A stretch of 33,574 nt of DNA from Seminavis robusta (GCA_903772945.1 CAICTM010001226.1:1-33574), one strand, 5' to 3'. Shown: positions 8,107 through 17,618, counted from the stretch's first letter. Translations and numbers: made by a program. The notes: generated from the letters alone by a model not told the origin.

Positions 8107-10374
8107 CTACTTTCTTCTCCTATCATCGGGAGGGCCTTCTTTCCTAGGACCCCGCTGTTCCATTCTGGTTCGAGTGGGTATTCCTTGACGCCTTTCTCTC
8201 CGGCTAGGAACCATGGATCCTCCAACTCCTTTGTCCAGTTTCCAGAGCCAATCCTTGTAAAGCTTTAACCTCCAGTCGCACTCTTCTTTGACTGCATCTT
8301 CAAAATCGTCACCCACAAGCCTCAGCCTAATCTCGGCCTCTTTGCGAAGCAAGTCACGGAACGTGTCGATATCCATCCAATATCGAGGAGTCGGAGGATC
8401 ATCCAACTTCAGCCTCTGTCTTTGGCCAGGCGACACCCCCTTTTTCCGAACGTTGTAGACATTTTTGGGGCTTCCATCTGCATTGAAAGCTTGCTTTTCT
8501 CGCGATCTCCTATTGTTCATTGCAGTTTTTCGCCTTCTTTCTCGCTCTTCCTCCTGCGCCATTTTTCGGCGATCGTTGACGGGGGGTCGCTCACGAATTG
8601 TAGTTGTAGGACGTTTGAGCCTGTCTTCCTCCAGCAGAACTTCCGCCTTTGACCTGGGCAAAACTTGCACGACTTGGGCCGTAGTTTCTCCTTGTTTGTT
8701 TTTGGGGGCTTTCCATTTCGAGGGGATGCCTCTGGAAGGTCGAGGGGTTTTGTTGATCATCACCGAAGCTGCAATGTCCGCACGCAGCCCCGCAAGATCT
8801 CGTTTGTTGTAGCCGAGATCTGCAAGAGTAGCCAATGGCGCTACTTGGAGCCTTTGCTTGGATATGTCAAAGAACAGTATAACCTCCTCGTCAGATGCAA
8901 CATCAGTGCTGTTGGTACCAGTAGAAGTCTCCTGTACAGCTGCATCTTGTGAATTGGATGGCGATTTGCCTTTGGATGAGGTTTTGTCCGTACTTGCAGC
9001 TGTTTCCTGCCTCGTTTCACTCAATGAGGCTTCAGAGGCCTTGTCTTTTGGCTCTGACTGATTGGTACCAATTTCTACCGGGCCAGCCTTCAAGTCTCTA
9101 CTATTGTCTCTGGATTCCTCTACTTGATTGCTGATCCACGCGGACGGAATGCTGGAAGGCCGTTCCATTTGGCCATCGAGGATCACATCGACAACATCTG
9201 GCAAGAGCATTGCAATTTCGTCTTGAGTATATCCTAGTGTTGTCAGCTCTGACTTCTTGTCACTCCTATCAACTACTTTCTCTTTGGAACTTCTTGCGGC
9301 ATCAGTGGCGACGGGAGTGTCAACAATGAGGTTTTCCCCCTCTGTGGATGGTTTCTCTTCTACGGCCTTTTGAAGTGTGGGCAACTCTTCTGCATCCGAG
9401 ATTTCGGTATGAGGCATTGACTGTTCTTCCATCAATGTGGAGTTCTCTTGTTTCTGAGAAGGTGATGCTTCTTTTTCCAAACCGGTCGACTCCTTGGTTT
9501 GTGCCTTGGAAACAGTGTCAGCCACAATGCTCGAATTGCTTTGCGAGGCCACAGTGTTCACTTCCGTACTGTTTTCAGGAACCTCAATCTTCTCTGTTTC
9601 TTCGTGTTTCATTTCGATGATTGTTGCATTCTCTTGGCTTGTGCTGGCAGAGGGCTCAGTAGTGGCATCCAATAATTCTTGTTCTTGACTCTGGCTCACC
9701 GGGGAGACCCCGGCATCAGCCTCCGCTTTTAAAGGCAAGGTCAAATTCGAGGTGATAAAAGTGGATTCCTGGACTTTTCCCTCTGAGGTATTGCTGGCAG
9801 TCATGCTGACTGTTGTGGTAGAATTCCGATCTAGTAGAGTAGGCGCTGTTGCTGCTGGATCAGGCTTGATTTGAGTTGAATCTTTGGCTGTCAATGTGTC
9901 TTCCTCTTCTTCTAATTCCAAGACAGATTTTAATGTTGATGCTGCTGGAATGATGGGCAACGCAGATGGCGGTGGAAGTCCAAGTTCCTCCACGGTTTTT
10001 TCCTTGAGCACATTCAAGACAAACTGATTATACCATTCAGGATCTTGATTGGCTACAACCTGGTATGCTTCCAATTTGGATTTCTTCTGCTGTTCAGAAA
10101 ATGTTTTCTTCGTGTCATCAGTCATCTCTAGGCGGTCCTGCCCATCGCCCTGTGTGGAATAGTGCAGTGCCGTGCTGGATTTACTGGTACATGTAGTTGG
10201 AGCTGCTGTAGCCAAATTTGGATTTCGGTTGGATCTGCGAGTGTGAGTGCGACTGCTCACGACAAACGCCACAGAGCCATGATTTCCATTATCCAATGGC
10301 AGAGATGACACAAGGCCACTAAGATGGACCAGGACGAGTCCACAAAGTGTCCAAGGCATGGTCCTCATCATCAT
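8107..10374 (-). CDS. Unrecognised secreted/plastid-type protein with duplicated LGY...IPS-W module
   Basis: Single open frame of 755 aa, function not recognised. The ATG at 10374 is chosen because the frame upstream of it opens only with TTG. Residues 1-30 form a signal peptide (MMMRTMPWTLCGLVLVHLSG...), followed by SVAFVVSS and a basic Ser/Thr/Arg stretch that could be a plastid transit peptide; this is inference. Residues about 100-370 are acidic, low-complexity and Ser/Thr/Glu-rich with many NxT/S sites. Two copies of a roughly 38-residue module (encoded at about 9136-9246 and 8710-8834) share L--LGY---#A-L--D...RPS--IPS-W. A basic coiled stretch (EEERERRRKTAMNNRR) and a conserved-looking C-terminal block (YWMDIDTFRDLLRKEAEIR ... 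CDWRLKLYKDWLW) precede a basic tail ending PDDRRRK. It faces the TTL-like gene across a 426-bp divergent interval. Confidence 0.8.
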   Translation of the reverse strand: MMMRTMPWTLCGLVLVHLSGLVSSLPLDNGNHGSVAFVVSSRTHTRRSNRNPNLATAAPTTCTSKSSTALHYSTQGDGQDRLEMTDDTKKTFSEQQKKSKLEAYQVVANQDPEWYNQFVLNVLKEKTVEELGLPPPSALPIIPAASTLKSVLELEEEEDTLTAKDSTQIKPDPAATAPTLLDRNSTTTVSMTASNTSEGKVQESTFITSNLTLPLKAEADAGVSPVSQSQEQELLDATTEPSASTSQENATIIEMKHEETEKIEVPENSTEVNTVASQSNSSIVADTVSKAQTKESTGLEKEASPSQKQENSTLMEEQSMPHTEISDAEELPTLQKAVEEKPSTEGENLIVDTPVATDAARSSKEKVVDRSDKKSELTTLGYTQDEIAMLLPDVVDVILDGQMERPSSIPSAWISNQVEESRDNSRDLKAGPVEIGTNQSEPKDKASEASLSETRQETAASTDKTSSKGKSPSNSQDAAVQETSTGTNSTDVASDEEVILFFDISKQRLQVAPLATLADLGYNKRDLAGLRADIAASVMINKTPRPSRGIPSKWKAPKNKQGETTAQVVQVLPRSKAEVLLEEDRLKRPTTTIRERPPVNDRRKMAQEEERERRRKTAMNNRRSREKQAFNADGSPKNVYNVRKKGVSPGQRQRLKLDDPPTPRYWMDIDTFRDLLRKEAEIRLRLVGDDFEDAVKEECDWRLKLYKDWLWKLDKGVGGSMVPSRRERRQGIPTRTRMEQRGPRKEGPPDDRRRK
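8710..8834 (-). repeat. Protein module copy 2 (LGY...RGIPSKW)
   Basis: Encodes L-ADLGYNKRDLAGL ... PRPSRGIPSKW. Aligned with the copy at 9136-9246 it conserves LGY, an acidic D about 10 residues later, RPS and IPS-W. The nucleotide sequences differ clearly, so the duplication is old. Confidence 0.6.
9136..9246 (-). repeat. Protein module copy 1 (LGY...SSIPSAW)
   Basis: Encodes TTLGYTQDEIAMLLPDVVDV ... ERPSSIPSAW. It is the first of two related modules in the 755-residue protein, separated from the second by about 100 residues of low-complexity linker. Confidence 0.6.
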
Positions 10375-10800
10375 CTTCCTGCTTGTGGATTTCTGGGCCA
10401 ATAAATACCAAGAAGTTTGTGCAGTGGTTTGCCATGCAGGCAGGCAGCTTCGTCATCAGTGCAAAGCGGCAGAGCTAATTATTCGGAGAAGAATGCATCA
10501 CAACTCTGCTGTATTGATTTTATCAATAGTGGTTGGCCATGGGGATTTTGCTGCTGCCATCGAAACTGCATCAGAGCCACCCAGCTCTGGAACTCTCGCA
10601 TCGGCACATCCCTCATAGGTAGTAGGTTAAGGGAAAGACAGCTCCTACCTAGCCAGCTTCTCTTCTCCTCTCCATCATTATCATCAGAGCTCTGAACTAG
10701 TTGACACTAGCTAGAGAAGCTAGTTTCCATCATCGTCCATCCTACCGGTATCTCATCTACTTAACCAGTTTTCCCGGGACACCCGACCGACCCTCGAAGT
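10375..10800. promoter_or_regulatory. Divergent intergenic region (shared upstream interval)
   Basis: 426 bp between the start codons of the leftward 755-residue protein and the rightward TTL-like gene, so any promoter here may serve both. It contains ctagctagagaagctag (about 10707-10724) and CT-rich stretches before the rightward ATG. No TATA box is asserted. Confidence 0.4.
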
Positions 10801-12324
10801 ATGTTTGACCGGAAGAAAAAGAAGAGCAAGTCGCCTCCACCATTGCAACAGCCCAGGCAAGACGACAACAATAAGTATGTGTACCAATACACAGTAAGAG
10901 ATCCTTGGCAATGGGTCATTTCCGCTATTGCTACCGAGTCCATGACATCCGTCGAAAAATTCAGTGATCTACCTTCCGCAAAACTGGCTACCAATGGTTC
11001 CCCTGCAGCTGTACAACAACATCAGCCTCAGGAAGCCCCACAACAAATGATGTCGGGTAATCCTCTTCGGGCGTCGTCAGCTCGTCGTCGTCAGAAAATG
11101 GCCAAAGAACGAAGAGCTGCATTGCCGGCTACCCTAAGATGGGAAAAAATAAATGCCAAGACGGGGGACATTGCCACGGCCGTGCATGGAACCTCATCGG
11201 CGTTGGACAGTCTGGAAGATAAAGACGAATTGGTCAGGACCATTCAAAGGTGTCGATGTGAACACTTGAACCTCTCCCCTCCTTCGGTACTCATCAATTG
11301 GGATGTCTCCGAAGAGGAATGCAAACGAGTTCTGGGAGATGCTCTGCCCGTCTTGCCTGGCAATCCCGCTACCTATGCCGTCCTCAAGGAACCCATGGGA
11401 AGCAGAGGAGAAGGAGTCTTTTTTGTTAAGGATGCCGAAGAAATTCATAAAATCATATCGGAACATCGTCAGAGAGCTCAAAAGGAACCGGGATTCCTAG
11501 ACAAATTGATTGCTGCCAAAGGGAGAATTCCGAGTTGGGGTACGTACATACATGTATACAGGCTGTTGACTGTTGAGGAAGAGAAGGAAGTGATTTCTGT
11601 GGCAGTTGCATGAGTACCGTACCTGCGTCTTTAGTGTCATGTGCCTCATGAATGAATTGCTTTTGCTGACAAAATACCTGTACGTTTTGATTATCCAGTT
11701 CTTCAAGCAGAAGTGGCACCCTGTCTCTTAGTCAAAGGGAAGCACAAGTTCCATTTACGAAGTTTCCTGGTCGTCGTGGAAAATTTATCACACCCAGATA
11801 TACTGGAAGTATTCGTCTACAAAAGGCATGAAGTTCGCATGGCAGCCACTCCTGTGGCAACGGACGACCCGTCCAATCGCGACCGGGAGGCACACATAAC
11901 CAACGGGTCCAGTTCCGAAACGGAAAAACGAGAGTTGCTCGACAATATCAAAGAACTCACCGACCGAAACATGCAAGATAAGGTGGAAACGTTCGTAGCA
12001 TCTGTCTTTGGCTTACACTTGCTTCCTGACATGTTGGGAAGGGTCAAGTATGCGGCAAGCCAAGAAGGACCCAGTCAAACAGCACATCAAGTTCGTAGGT
12101 TTGCTGTTGCCGCAATCGACATGATGGTTTGCAGTGATGATCGTATCTACTTGCTCGAAGTCAATGTCAACCCGTCGGCTCCACCAGAAAACCTCGTCAA
12201 CAAAGACTTTCGAAATCATTTGACCGGCTTCATGCAGGACTTGATTGATTTGATCATGGAAAAACCATACCAAAACTTCACCCTCGCGCGTGATTTGCTT
12301 CAGCGAAAGGGATTGTTGGATTGA
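10801..12324 (+). CDS. Tubulin-tyrosine-ligase-like (TTLL) ATP-grasp ligase
   Basis: Probable ATP-dependent amino-acid ligase of the TTL/TTLL family, which adds Tyr, Glu or Gly to tubulin tails or other proteins. Exons 10801-11539 and 11699-12324 flank a 159-nt intron (gtacgt...tccag), phase 1, giving 454 aa. The junction restores RIPSW|VLQAEV, the usual WVLQ-type strand, which confirms the splice. Visible ATP-grasp elements are LKEPMGSRGEGVFFVK (195-210, glycine-rich ATP loop), VLQAEVAPCLLV (247-258), KFHLRSFLVVVE (an R-x-[FYV] core equivalent to KFDLRVYVLV), YKRHEVRMA, AHITN, and LLEVNVNPSAPPE (about 398-410), which supplies the Mg-binding E-x-N. Residues 1-110 are basic, Gln/Pro-rich and probably disordered. 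Substrate specificity (tyrosine, glutamate or glycine) cannot be read from the sequence. It is convergent with the downstream amine-oxidase-like gene. Confidence 0.88.
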
Positions 12325-12671
12325 TTTTCTAAAAAGACATGCAACACGCACACACAACAACAAAATCACATCACATAAACAAGTCAGGTGTAACTGAAGT
12401 CATAATGGGTGTTCTAGCTAATGGTTACCGGTGGTACTTGGGTGGTCAGGTCAGAAGGAGGGATGTGATACGTCAGTACAATAACGTAACGTACAACTTG
12501 ACCCCTTGGTACCGTAGCCAGTGTGCACAACAGAACGAAACAGCAAATCCACAGGTGGCGAGCCTTGGACTGGACTATCATGTGCAAGGGTCCCATTGGT
12601 CCAAGCCAAAGCATGGCCCATGCCAAGCCATCATGTTGCGTCGTCTGTTCACTGCCAAAGGGAACCGTACC
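12325..12671. other. Convergent 3' intergenic interval
   Basis: 347 bp between the stop codons of the TTL-like (+) and amine-oxidase-like (-) genes. Contains CA-rich 3' flank (about 12341-12375) and short palindromes. No gene seen. Confidence 0.5.
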
Positions 12672-14315
12672 TCATCTGGTCACTATCTTCGTTGCTGCTG
12701 CTGCCATTCCAGCATTGACTCCACTTTCCAGAGCCCCGTTCAACGAGGCTGTCGCCATGTAATCCCCGCACAGAAAGAGACCACTTGGCAATTCTCTTCC
12801 TAGAATTGTGCTGCTGTCACGACCTCCATTCACTGTCGCTGGGGAAGCTGTCCCGAGCTGTAGTGGTTGGGCATTAGGGATGTAGTAGATTCGTTTCAGT
12901 TCCCACTTCTCTCCAATGTCTTTGCTGTAGTCTGGAAACCAGTCAGCAAGCTGGCTTCGTACAGCAATGTCTAGCTCTTCTTCCTTTCCTTGGTAGGCAT
13001 CCATCGCTCCTTTGAGTATGGCCACACTGCACAAGCCGAATCCCTCTGGTGCGTAGTCTGCACTCACAACTGAAGGAAAGCAAACGTTGTTGATAGGACT
13101 AGCATAGGAATCTCGATCTTGGCCTTCGCCGTTCAGAATCAACAAAGGATCTGACACTGGGGCTTCACCTTCAAAGGCGTAGTAGAGGCAACCAACAGAG
13201 CGTTGCGTGACTGGGGTGGCTTCCTCAGATAGAAATTCAAAACCCTCCAGTTGCGAAAGAAGCCTTTGTGCAATGCCCACATCAGTGGCGACAATAACGT
13301 TCTCAGCTTCTACAGTAGACTGTGCAGTTTCCATAACAAAGCCGCCAGACTCATTATGCGAGAGTTTGGTGACTGCATTGTTGGTTCGGATGGATAAACC
13401 GAGAGAGAGGGCATTCTCTTCCAGTTGTTGGGCTACGGCTCCCATGCCATTTTCAGGCAGCGTCGCACTTCCCTCAGACAACATTTTGAACACAAAGGAG
13501 AACATTCGTGAACTTTGCTGCTCGAGAGGAGTCAGAAAAATGCCTTCAAAGAATGGACGAAAGAACCTGTCCATCATCTTGCTAGAGAAGCCCCATCGTT
13601 CTTGTAGCGCTTCTGCGGTTGTCGTTTCAGGTTCTTCAAAGAGAGCCGATATTGACTTTCGTCTCACATTTACAATAAGAGGAACCAGTTTGGTCTTGTC
13701 TTTGATGGATCCAACCGGCGAGACGAGTGCCGAGAAAAGATCTCGGGGCCTTCGCAGTGGATCACTGACTTTCACCAGCTTTCCCTTGCCTTTATTGTCG
13801 CGAATCTTTACCAGAGCTCCAGGTAAAAACCTTTTCAGCTTGAGCTTGTCATAGTCTAGCAGTTTCTTGGCCATTGGATACTCTTCGATGAACACAGCAA
13901 AGCCCCTATCCAGGAGAAATCCGTCTTGGGTCCGATCCGATTGGACTCTTCCGCCGACTCTGTCTGAAGCTTCCAGTAGCACAATCTTGTCATCTCCCTC
14001 AACGTTCTTCGCTGCAGTTATTGCAGCCACAAGCCCACTCACACCACCACCAATTATGCAAAGAGTTGCCGTTTCAGCTGACGGGGAGCTATCTCTACTC
14101 GTCGTTTCGGCTGCTCTCACTTGATCGGAGGGTGGCGAAGTATTCGTGACCAGGTCGGAAGCTGACACACCGCATTCAACCGATAGCCTCTGGTTGGAAT
14201 CCCATCTTTTCGCAAAACCACCACGAGGATCAGCTACAAATGCTGATGACGACCACAGAGCGAGAGAAATCAGACCAACAAGCAATCGGTGTGCTTTCGT
14301 CCTGGTCAACATCAT
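12672..14315 (-). CDS. Plastid-type FAD amine-oxidase-like oxidoreductase
   Basis: Intronless, 547 aa. Belongs to the NAD(P)/FAD flavin amine oxidase superfamily (Amino_oxidase fold), which also includes protoporphyrinogen oxidase and phytoene desaturases. The ATG at 14315 is chosen (a second ATG follows directly) because it opens a signal peptide (LLVGLISLALWSSSAF) with SSSAF|V resembling the diatom ASAF plastid motif; the farther upstream codon is TTG. Residues 85-94 form the dinucleotide-binding loop (LCIIGGGVSG), with LLEASDRVGGRV at 113-124 and LLDRGFAVF at 134-142. The C-terminal FAD motif is GLFLCGDYMATASLNGALES. The substrate is not identifiable. A role in plastid isoprenoid or tetrapyrrole metabolism is plausible by family only. 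It lies about 5 kb from the CRTISO-like gene, on the same strand. Confidence 0.87.
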   Translation of the reverse strand: MMLTRTKAHRLLVGLISLALWSSSAFVADPRGGFAKRWDSNQRLSVECGVSASDLVTNTSPPSDQVRAAETTSRDSSPSAETATLCIIGGGVSGLVAAITAAKNVEGDDKIVLLEASDRVGGRVQSDRTQDGFLLDRGFAVFIEEYPMAKKLLDYDKLKLKRFLPGALVKIRDNKGKGKLVKVSDPLRRPRDLFSALVSPVGSIKDKTKLVPLIVNVRRKSISALFEEPETTTAEALQERWGFSSKMMDRFFRPFFEGIFLTPLEQQSSRMFSFVFKMLSEGSATLPENGMGAVAQQLEENALSLGLSIRTNNAVTKLSHNESGGFVMETAQSTVEAENVIVATDVGIAQRLLSQLEGFEFLSEEATPVTQRSVGCLYYAFEGEAPVSDPLLILNGEGQDRDSYASPINNVCFPSVVSADYAPEGFGLCSVAILKGAMDAYQGKEEELDIAVRSQLADWFPDYSKDIGEKWELKRIYYIPNAQPLQLGTASPATVNGGRDSSTILGRELPSGLFLCGDYMATASLNGALESGVNAGMAAAATKIVTR

Positions 14316-14688
14316 CCAGTTGCGTGAGTTTTGCGACAATAAATTTATGTGAATGGTGAAGATAAGAATCTTTGATCGCTTTTGGTCGAGGGAGATTCAG
14401 TCGTACTATCTATGAAATATTAAACCTTTTCAATCGCGTACTTTAAAGCTTTGAATAGTACTTCGTGAAGATATGCTTTGCTGCCGTAAAGGAGAGCTAT
14501 GATTGTATTAATGCTTTCACACCACTGGAAGGTTTAAATAAAGAGCAAGAGTCGGTTTTCCAGAAACCAAGTTGGACAAGATTTCAAAGATACGGTAGGG
14601 GGAAAAGTTAACATTTCGGCCTGGAGCGGGAGTTGAAATTCTTCCTCATCTCATTTCGGAGCTTCCTCTAGCTAGCTTCCATTCTCAT
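14316..14688. other. Intergenic region
   Basis: AT-rich interval upstream of the amine-oxidase-like gene (transcribed leftward). No gene, repeat or convincing regulatory motif seen. Confidence 0.5.
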
Positions 14689-15096
14689 CTAGGACGTTGA
14701 GTGGGGCCTTGGTACGAAACCTGTTTTCAAAGAAAGACTTGATTGCACTAGCATACCTGTTGCTGATTCGAAGGAGAGGAGGTCGTTCTTGATGTTTCTG
14801 TACTTGTGTGCGTGGAAGGTTAGGTAGTTGAAGAATTTGCCGAAGAGGTCGTGCCACCATGCTTGGTAATTGCCAAGGTCTCCCAATCCTAGGTAGGGGA
14901 GATTGTCGATGGTTGTCACTGGTGCGCGTTTTTCCTTGCAGAGAATCTCTAGAAAATCGTTGAAATGGGCTTTGGCGGCAGGGGTCTTATTGCTTTCGCT
15001 CTCTTCTCTGATGTCCTTGAGTAAAGACTCAGCTATCTCTTTGTCTTCGGCTTTGGTCACTACCGTTAACGTCAAGTTTTCTCCTTCTTCCTCCAT
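14689..15096 (-). CDS. Small hypothetical protein
   Basis: Open frame of 135 aa from an ATG at 15096 with a favourable context (cactATGG). The product is charged in its first half (EEEGENLTL, KAEDKEIAESLLKDIREESES) and has an aromatic-rich central block (QAWWHDLFGKFFNYLTFHAHK), suggesting a folded helical domain. No family recognised. The last 35 residues are less convincing: a GT...AG interval of only 36 nt and an overlapping open frame (14672-14860) leave room for an alternative 3' end. It borders a repeat-rich region to the right. Confidence 0.45.
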   Translation of the reverse strand: MEEEGENLTLTVVTKAEDKEIAESLLKDIREESESNKTPAAKAHFNDFLEILCKEKRAPVTTIDNLPYLGLGDLGNYQAWWHDLFGKFFNYLTFHAHKYRNIKNDLLSFESATGMLVQSSLSLKTGFVPRPHSTS

Positions 15097-16354
15097 AGTG
15101 GGCGTTGAATGCTAACGACAGATGGGCGTTCGAACAATGAGGAAATGAGCGTTTAACTCCAAGGAACAATGGGCGTTTGTTGCGTGAATTCTGACCTACT
15201 AGTGCACTACTGATTCCTCCTTCTGCAGCCTACAGCCCAATAGTTCCGACTAGAGTCTACTAGTTCTTATGCTGCTGATTGCGCCACTGATTCTTATGAC
15301 CGGGTTCCACTGACAAGAACCTGATGAGTGAATCTTGGAGGATTCAAAACCCTACACTAAAATAGTGGCGAGGCTGACTCGTTTATACCAGTAACATGTT
15401 CCAGTGAATCTTCTAGATTCATACCGAGTGAGAAGACTGATGCTCAGAATTGCGATATATTTAGAATTCTTATCTTGAACCTTGTTGCACAGGGGGCACG
15501 AGTTTGAGTCTTGGAAGTGGGATTACTATATAGAAAATAGTGGGGGACCGAGGTGGATTAGGCGAATCTTCAAGATTCATTCGAAACGTATACCTTGTTG
15601 CACAGGGGGCACGAGTTTGAGTCTTGGAAGTGGATTACTACATAGAAAAAAGAGAATCTTTAACCTTACTGTTAATGTCGGTGGAGCTGTGACTTAACCC
15701 TGCAGAGATATATTTAGAATTCTTATCTTTAACCTTACCATAGGGGGACCGCAGTTTGAGTCTTTAAAGTAGGATCAGGCGAATTTTAAAGATTCATTTG
15801 AAACCTATAGTAAAACAGTAGTGGGACCGGGGACCAGAGGGGGTAATAATGGCGCCGTAACGGTTTATCATTAAGGTTAATGTTATTGTGTGCCCCTCTG
15901 GCTTCTACAAGTCTTGCATTGCATCGCCTTGCTTGAAGTGTATGTGACACATATAAATACATAGAAGCTAAACGAAGCACCTTACTTTTGCATAATATTA
16001 CAGTACTGTACCCGCTTTTTGCTGGACGATGACCACCCTTGCTGGACGCCACTGGAACGTGACTGATTTTCTCTAGATCAAACAAACGGCAGGAAGGCCC
16101 GGTCATACGACTGAAAATCGCCAAGATCGGCATAAAGTCGCACAGGAGCACCAAAGTCGCATCAAAAGTCGTTCATAAAGTCGCATGCGAGTCGCACCAA
16201 ATTCGCGTGCGACTTTCTCACATGACTTTGAAAGTCTCGCAAGTTTACTGTAAGTACGGCGATAAAGTCGCGTCGGATCGCTGAAAGTCGTTCTGAAAGT
16301 CGTACCAAAGTCGCACGCGACTTTCCGAACGACTTTCAGCGATCCGACGCGACT
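15097..16354. other. Gene-free repeat region
   Basis: About 1.26 kb with no credible gene. It holds a degenerate tandem array (about 15300-15850) and the AAAGTCG palindrome cluster (16132-16356), both listed separately. Reverse-strand frames across the cluster are by-products of the repeat. Confidence 0.6.
15300..15850 (+). repeat. Degenerate composite tandem repeat
   Basis: Several blocks recur in direct order. Block ccttgttgcacagggggcac followed by gagtttgagtcttggaagtg occurs at about 15480 and 15593 (period about 113) and in diverged form at about 15731. Block gaatctt-aagattcat-cgaaacc with following a-tagtggg occurs near 15332, 15563 and 15783. Block atatatttagaattcttatct occurs at about 15456 and 15709. 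This looks like a decayed array of a unit of about 110-250 bp. Confidence 0.7.
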
Positions 16355-16356
16355 TT
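16132..16356. repeat. AAAGTCG motif cluster with hairpins
   Basis: At least twelve AAAGTCG/CGACTTT words occur in about 225 bp, in both orientations. Two hairpins stand out. One has arms at 16177-16190 and 16203-16216 with a single mismatch. The other has perfect 29-bp arms at 16264-16292 and 16328-16356. Inside the larger loop a further palindrome (16307-16324) is not coaxial, so alternative folds are possible. Confidence 0.8.
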
Positions 16357-17309
16357 GACCATAGCAAGAAGAATCCGGGACAAACAGTCCCATGACGAGG
16401 CCTTCCAGGTGCCGTTACCCCCAGATAGCTACTACTGGGGACCAGTGTCCGTTGCGTTTTCCACGTTGGCATCAGTGTCATCATTGCATTATTTGGTGTG
16501 GTCCTATTGCAACGCTCTGCCAAAACACAACAATCCCCAGCAACAGCACGGAACAATGGAGCTCTCAAACAAAGCAATGATTCTAATATTAATGCGGGTG
16601 AATTCGCTCACCCTTCATTTGCAACCAGCGGTCGACAAAGCAATGAATCTGTTGATGTCCATGAAGCTGACTGTTTGTTTGCAACAAGCAGCCAACAAAG
16701 CAATGAATCTTTTAATGTCATTGAATCCGGTGGCTTTTTACTTGCAACGATCAGCAAGGGAACTGTCGAAGGAACAAGTGGAGAGGATGTTTGTTGACAT
16801 GTTAATAGCCAGCATACATGAGACCATGATACCCAGAGACGAATGGCTCATTCTCCAACAAACAAGACCAAAGGAAGTTCAATCTTGTCAAAATGCATTT
16901 CTCGAAATTGCTGCTCTCAAGATGTCAGACCGTAATCGTTTATGGCTTTTCGCCTACAATTCGACATGTCCTCGTCCCTCAGATATGTTTGCAGGGTCCT
17001 TGTCGCATGCGTGTAGAATTTCAAGCACGCAAGTTTCGGTGGTACGAAGTGTCTGACCTTGGACGATTGAAGTCAGTAGATGCACTCTATCAAGTGATCT
17101 CATCCAATCCTGTTGCATTTCTTAAGATGCTAAATATGGGTGCATGCGTTCCAGGTATTGAAGATGGTAGGTCCAAGGTCGAGTCAGTCTTGCTGTATGA
17201 TCCTAAGTTGAGCTCTAGCAGTGGAAACAAAACAACAAACTCTGAACACATCAGTTACAAGTATGCTAAGTGCATTTATGGTTGCTCACTTTTGGTTGTG
17301 GCAAAGTAA
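16355..17309 (+). pseudogene. Doubtful or frameshifted hypothetical gene
   Basis: Open frames on the plus strand look partly coding but no single frame covers them. One frame (16355-17056) gives a hydrophobic stretch (YYWGPVSVAFSTLASVSSLH) and a helical block (KEQVERMFVDMLIASIHETM...MSDRNRLWLFAY); its first ATG is at 16556. A second frame (about 16498-16797) gives a Ser/Asn-rich repeat (QSNESVDVHEADC...QSNESFNVIESGG). A third (about 16893-17309) gives RWYEVSDLGRLKSVDALYQV. This could be a decayed gene or a gene with unseen introns or errors. No domain recognised. It starts directly beside the AAAGTCG hairpin. Confidence 0.3.
16569..16757 (+). repeat. Three-unit in-frame repeat (66/60 bp)
   Basis: Units begin acaaagcaatgaNtct at 16569, 16635 and 16695 and end with a ttgcaac-agc-like block. 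Spacings of 66 and 60 are multiples of three, so the repeat is frame-preserving, and two frames are open through it. Confidence 0.65.
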
Positions 17310-17618
17310 CCATCAATGCACTGCAGTGGCCATCAAACCGAGCTGACCAATGGAGGGGACATAGGAACATCCAAAAGAGAAACCAATTGCCTGAATTCTT
17401 GGAGGGGTTGTTTTGTTTGTTTGATAGCAGTATCAAACTCCTGTGTTATCATGGTACCGGACAGCTGAACCATGGTGAACCACAAGCAACTCCCGGAATT
17501 TAAACTTTCTCACGGTTGTAGGCCAACCAAAGCAGCCCTGACAAGACCAAGCCACCGGCCGCCTTTCTGGCCACCATTCTGACTGTTTCAATGCGTGAAA
17601 GTCGATCTTCATCCCACA
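17310..17618. other. Intergenic
   Basis: No gene or repeat that I can support; a short plus-strand frame (17270-17503) has no recognisable content. Confidence 0.4.

Noticed and set aside
13207..13854. 215-codon plus-strand ORF
   Set aside because: Antisense shadow of the amine-oxidase-like gene, which has a complete FAD fold on the other strand.
14703..14738. 36-nt GT...AG interval as an intron in the small hypothetical gene
   Set aside because: Too short for a spliceosomal intron of the size seen here and a multiple of three, so the frame is open either way.
16132..16356. CRISPR-like regularly spaced repeat (AAAGTCG cluster)
   Set aside because: Motifs are 7 nt, occur in both orientations with irregular spacing and form hairpins; this is eukaryotic repeat DNA, not a CRISPR array.
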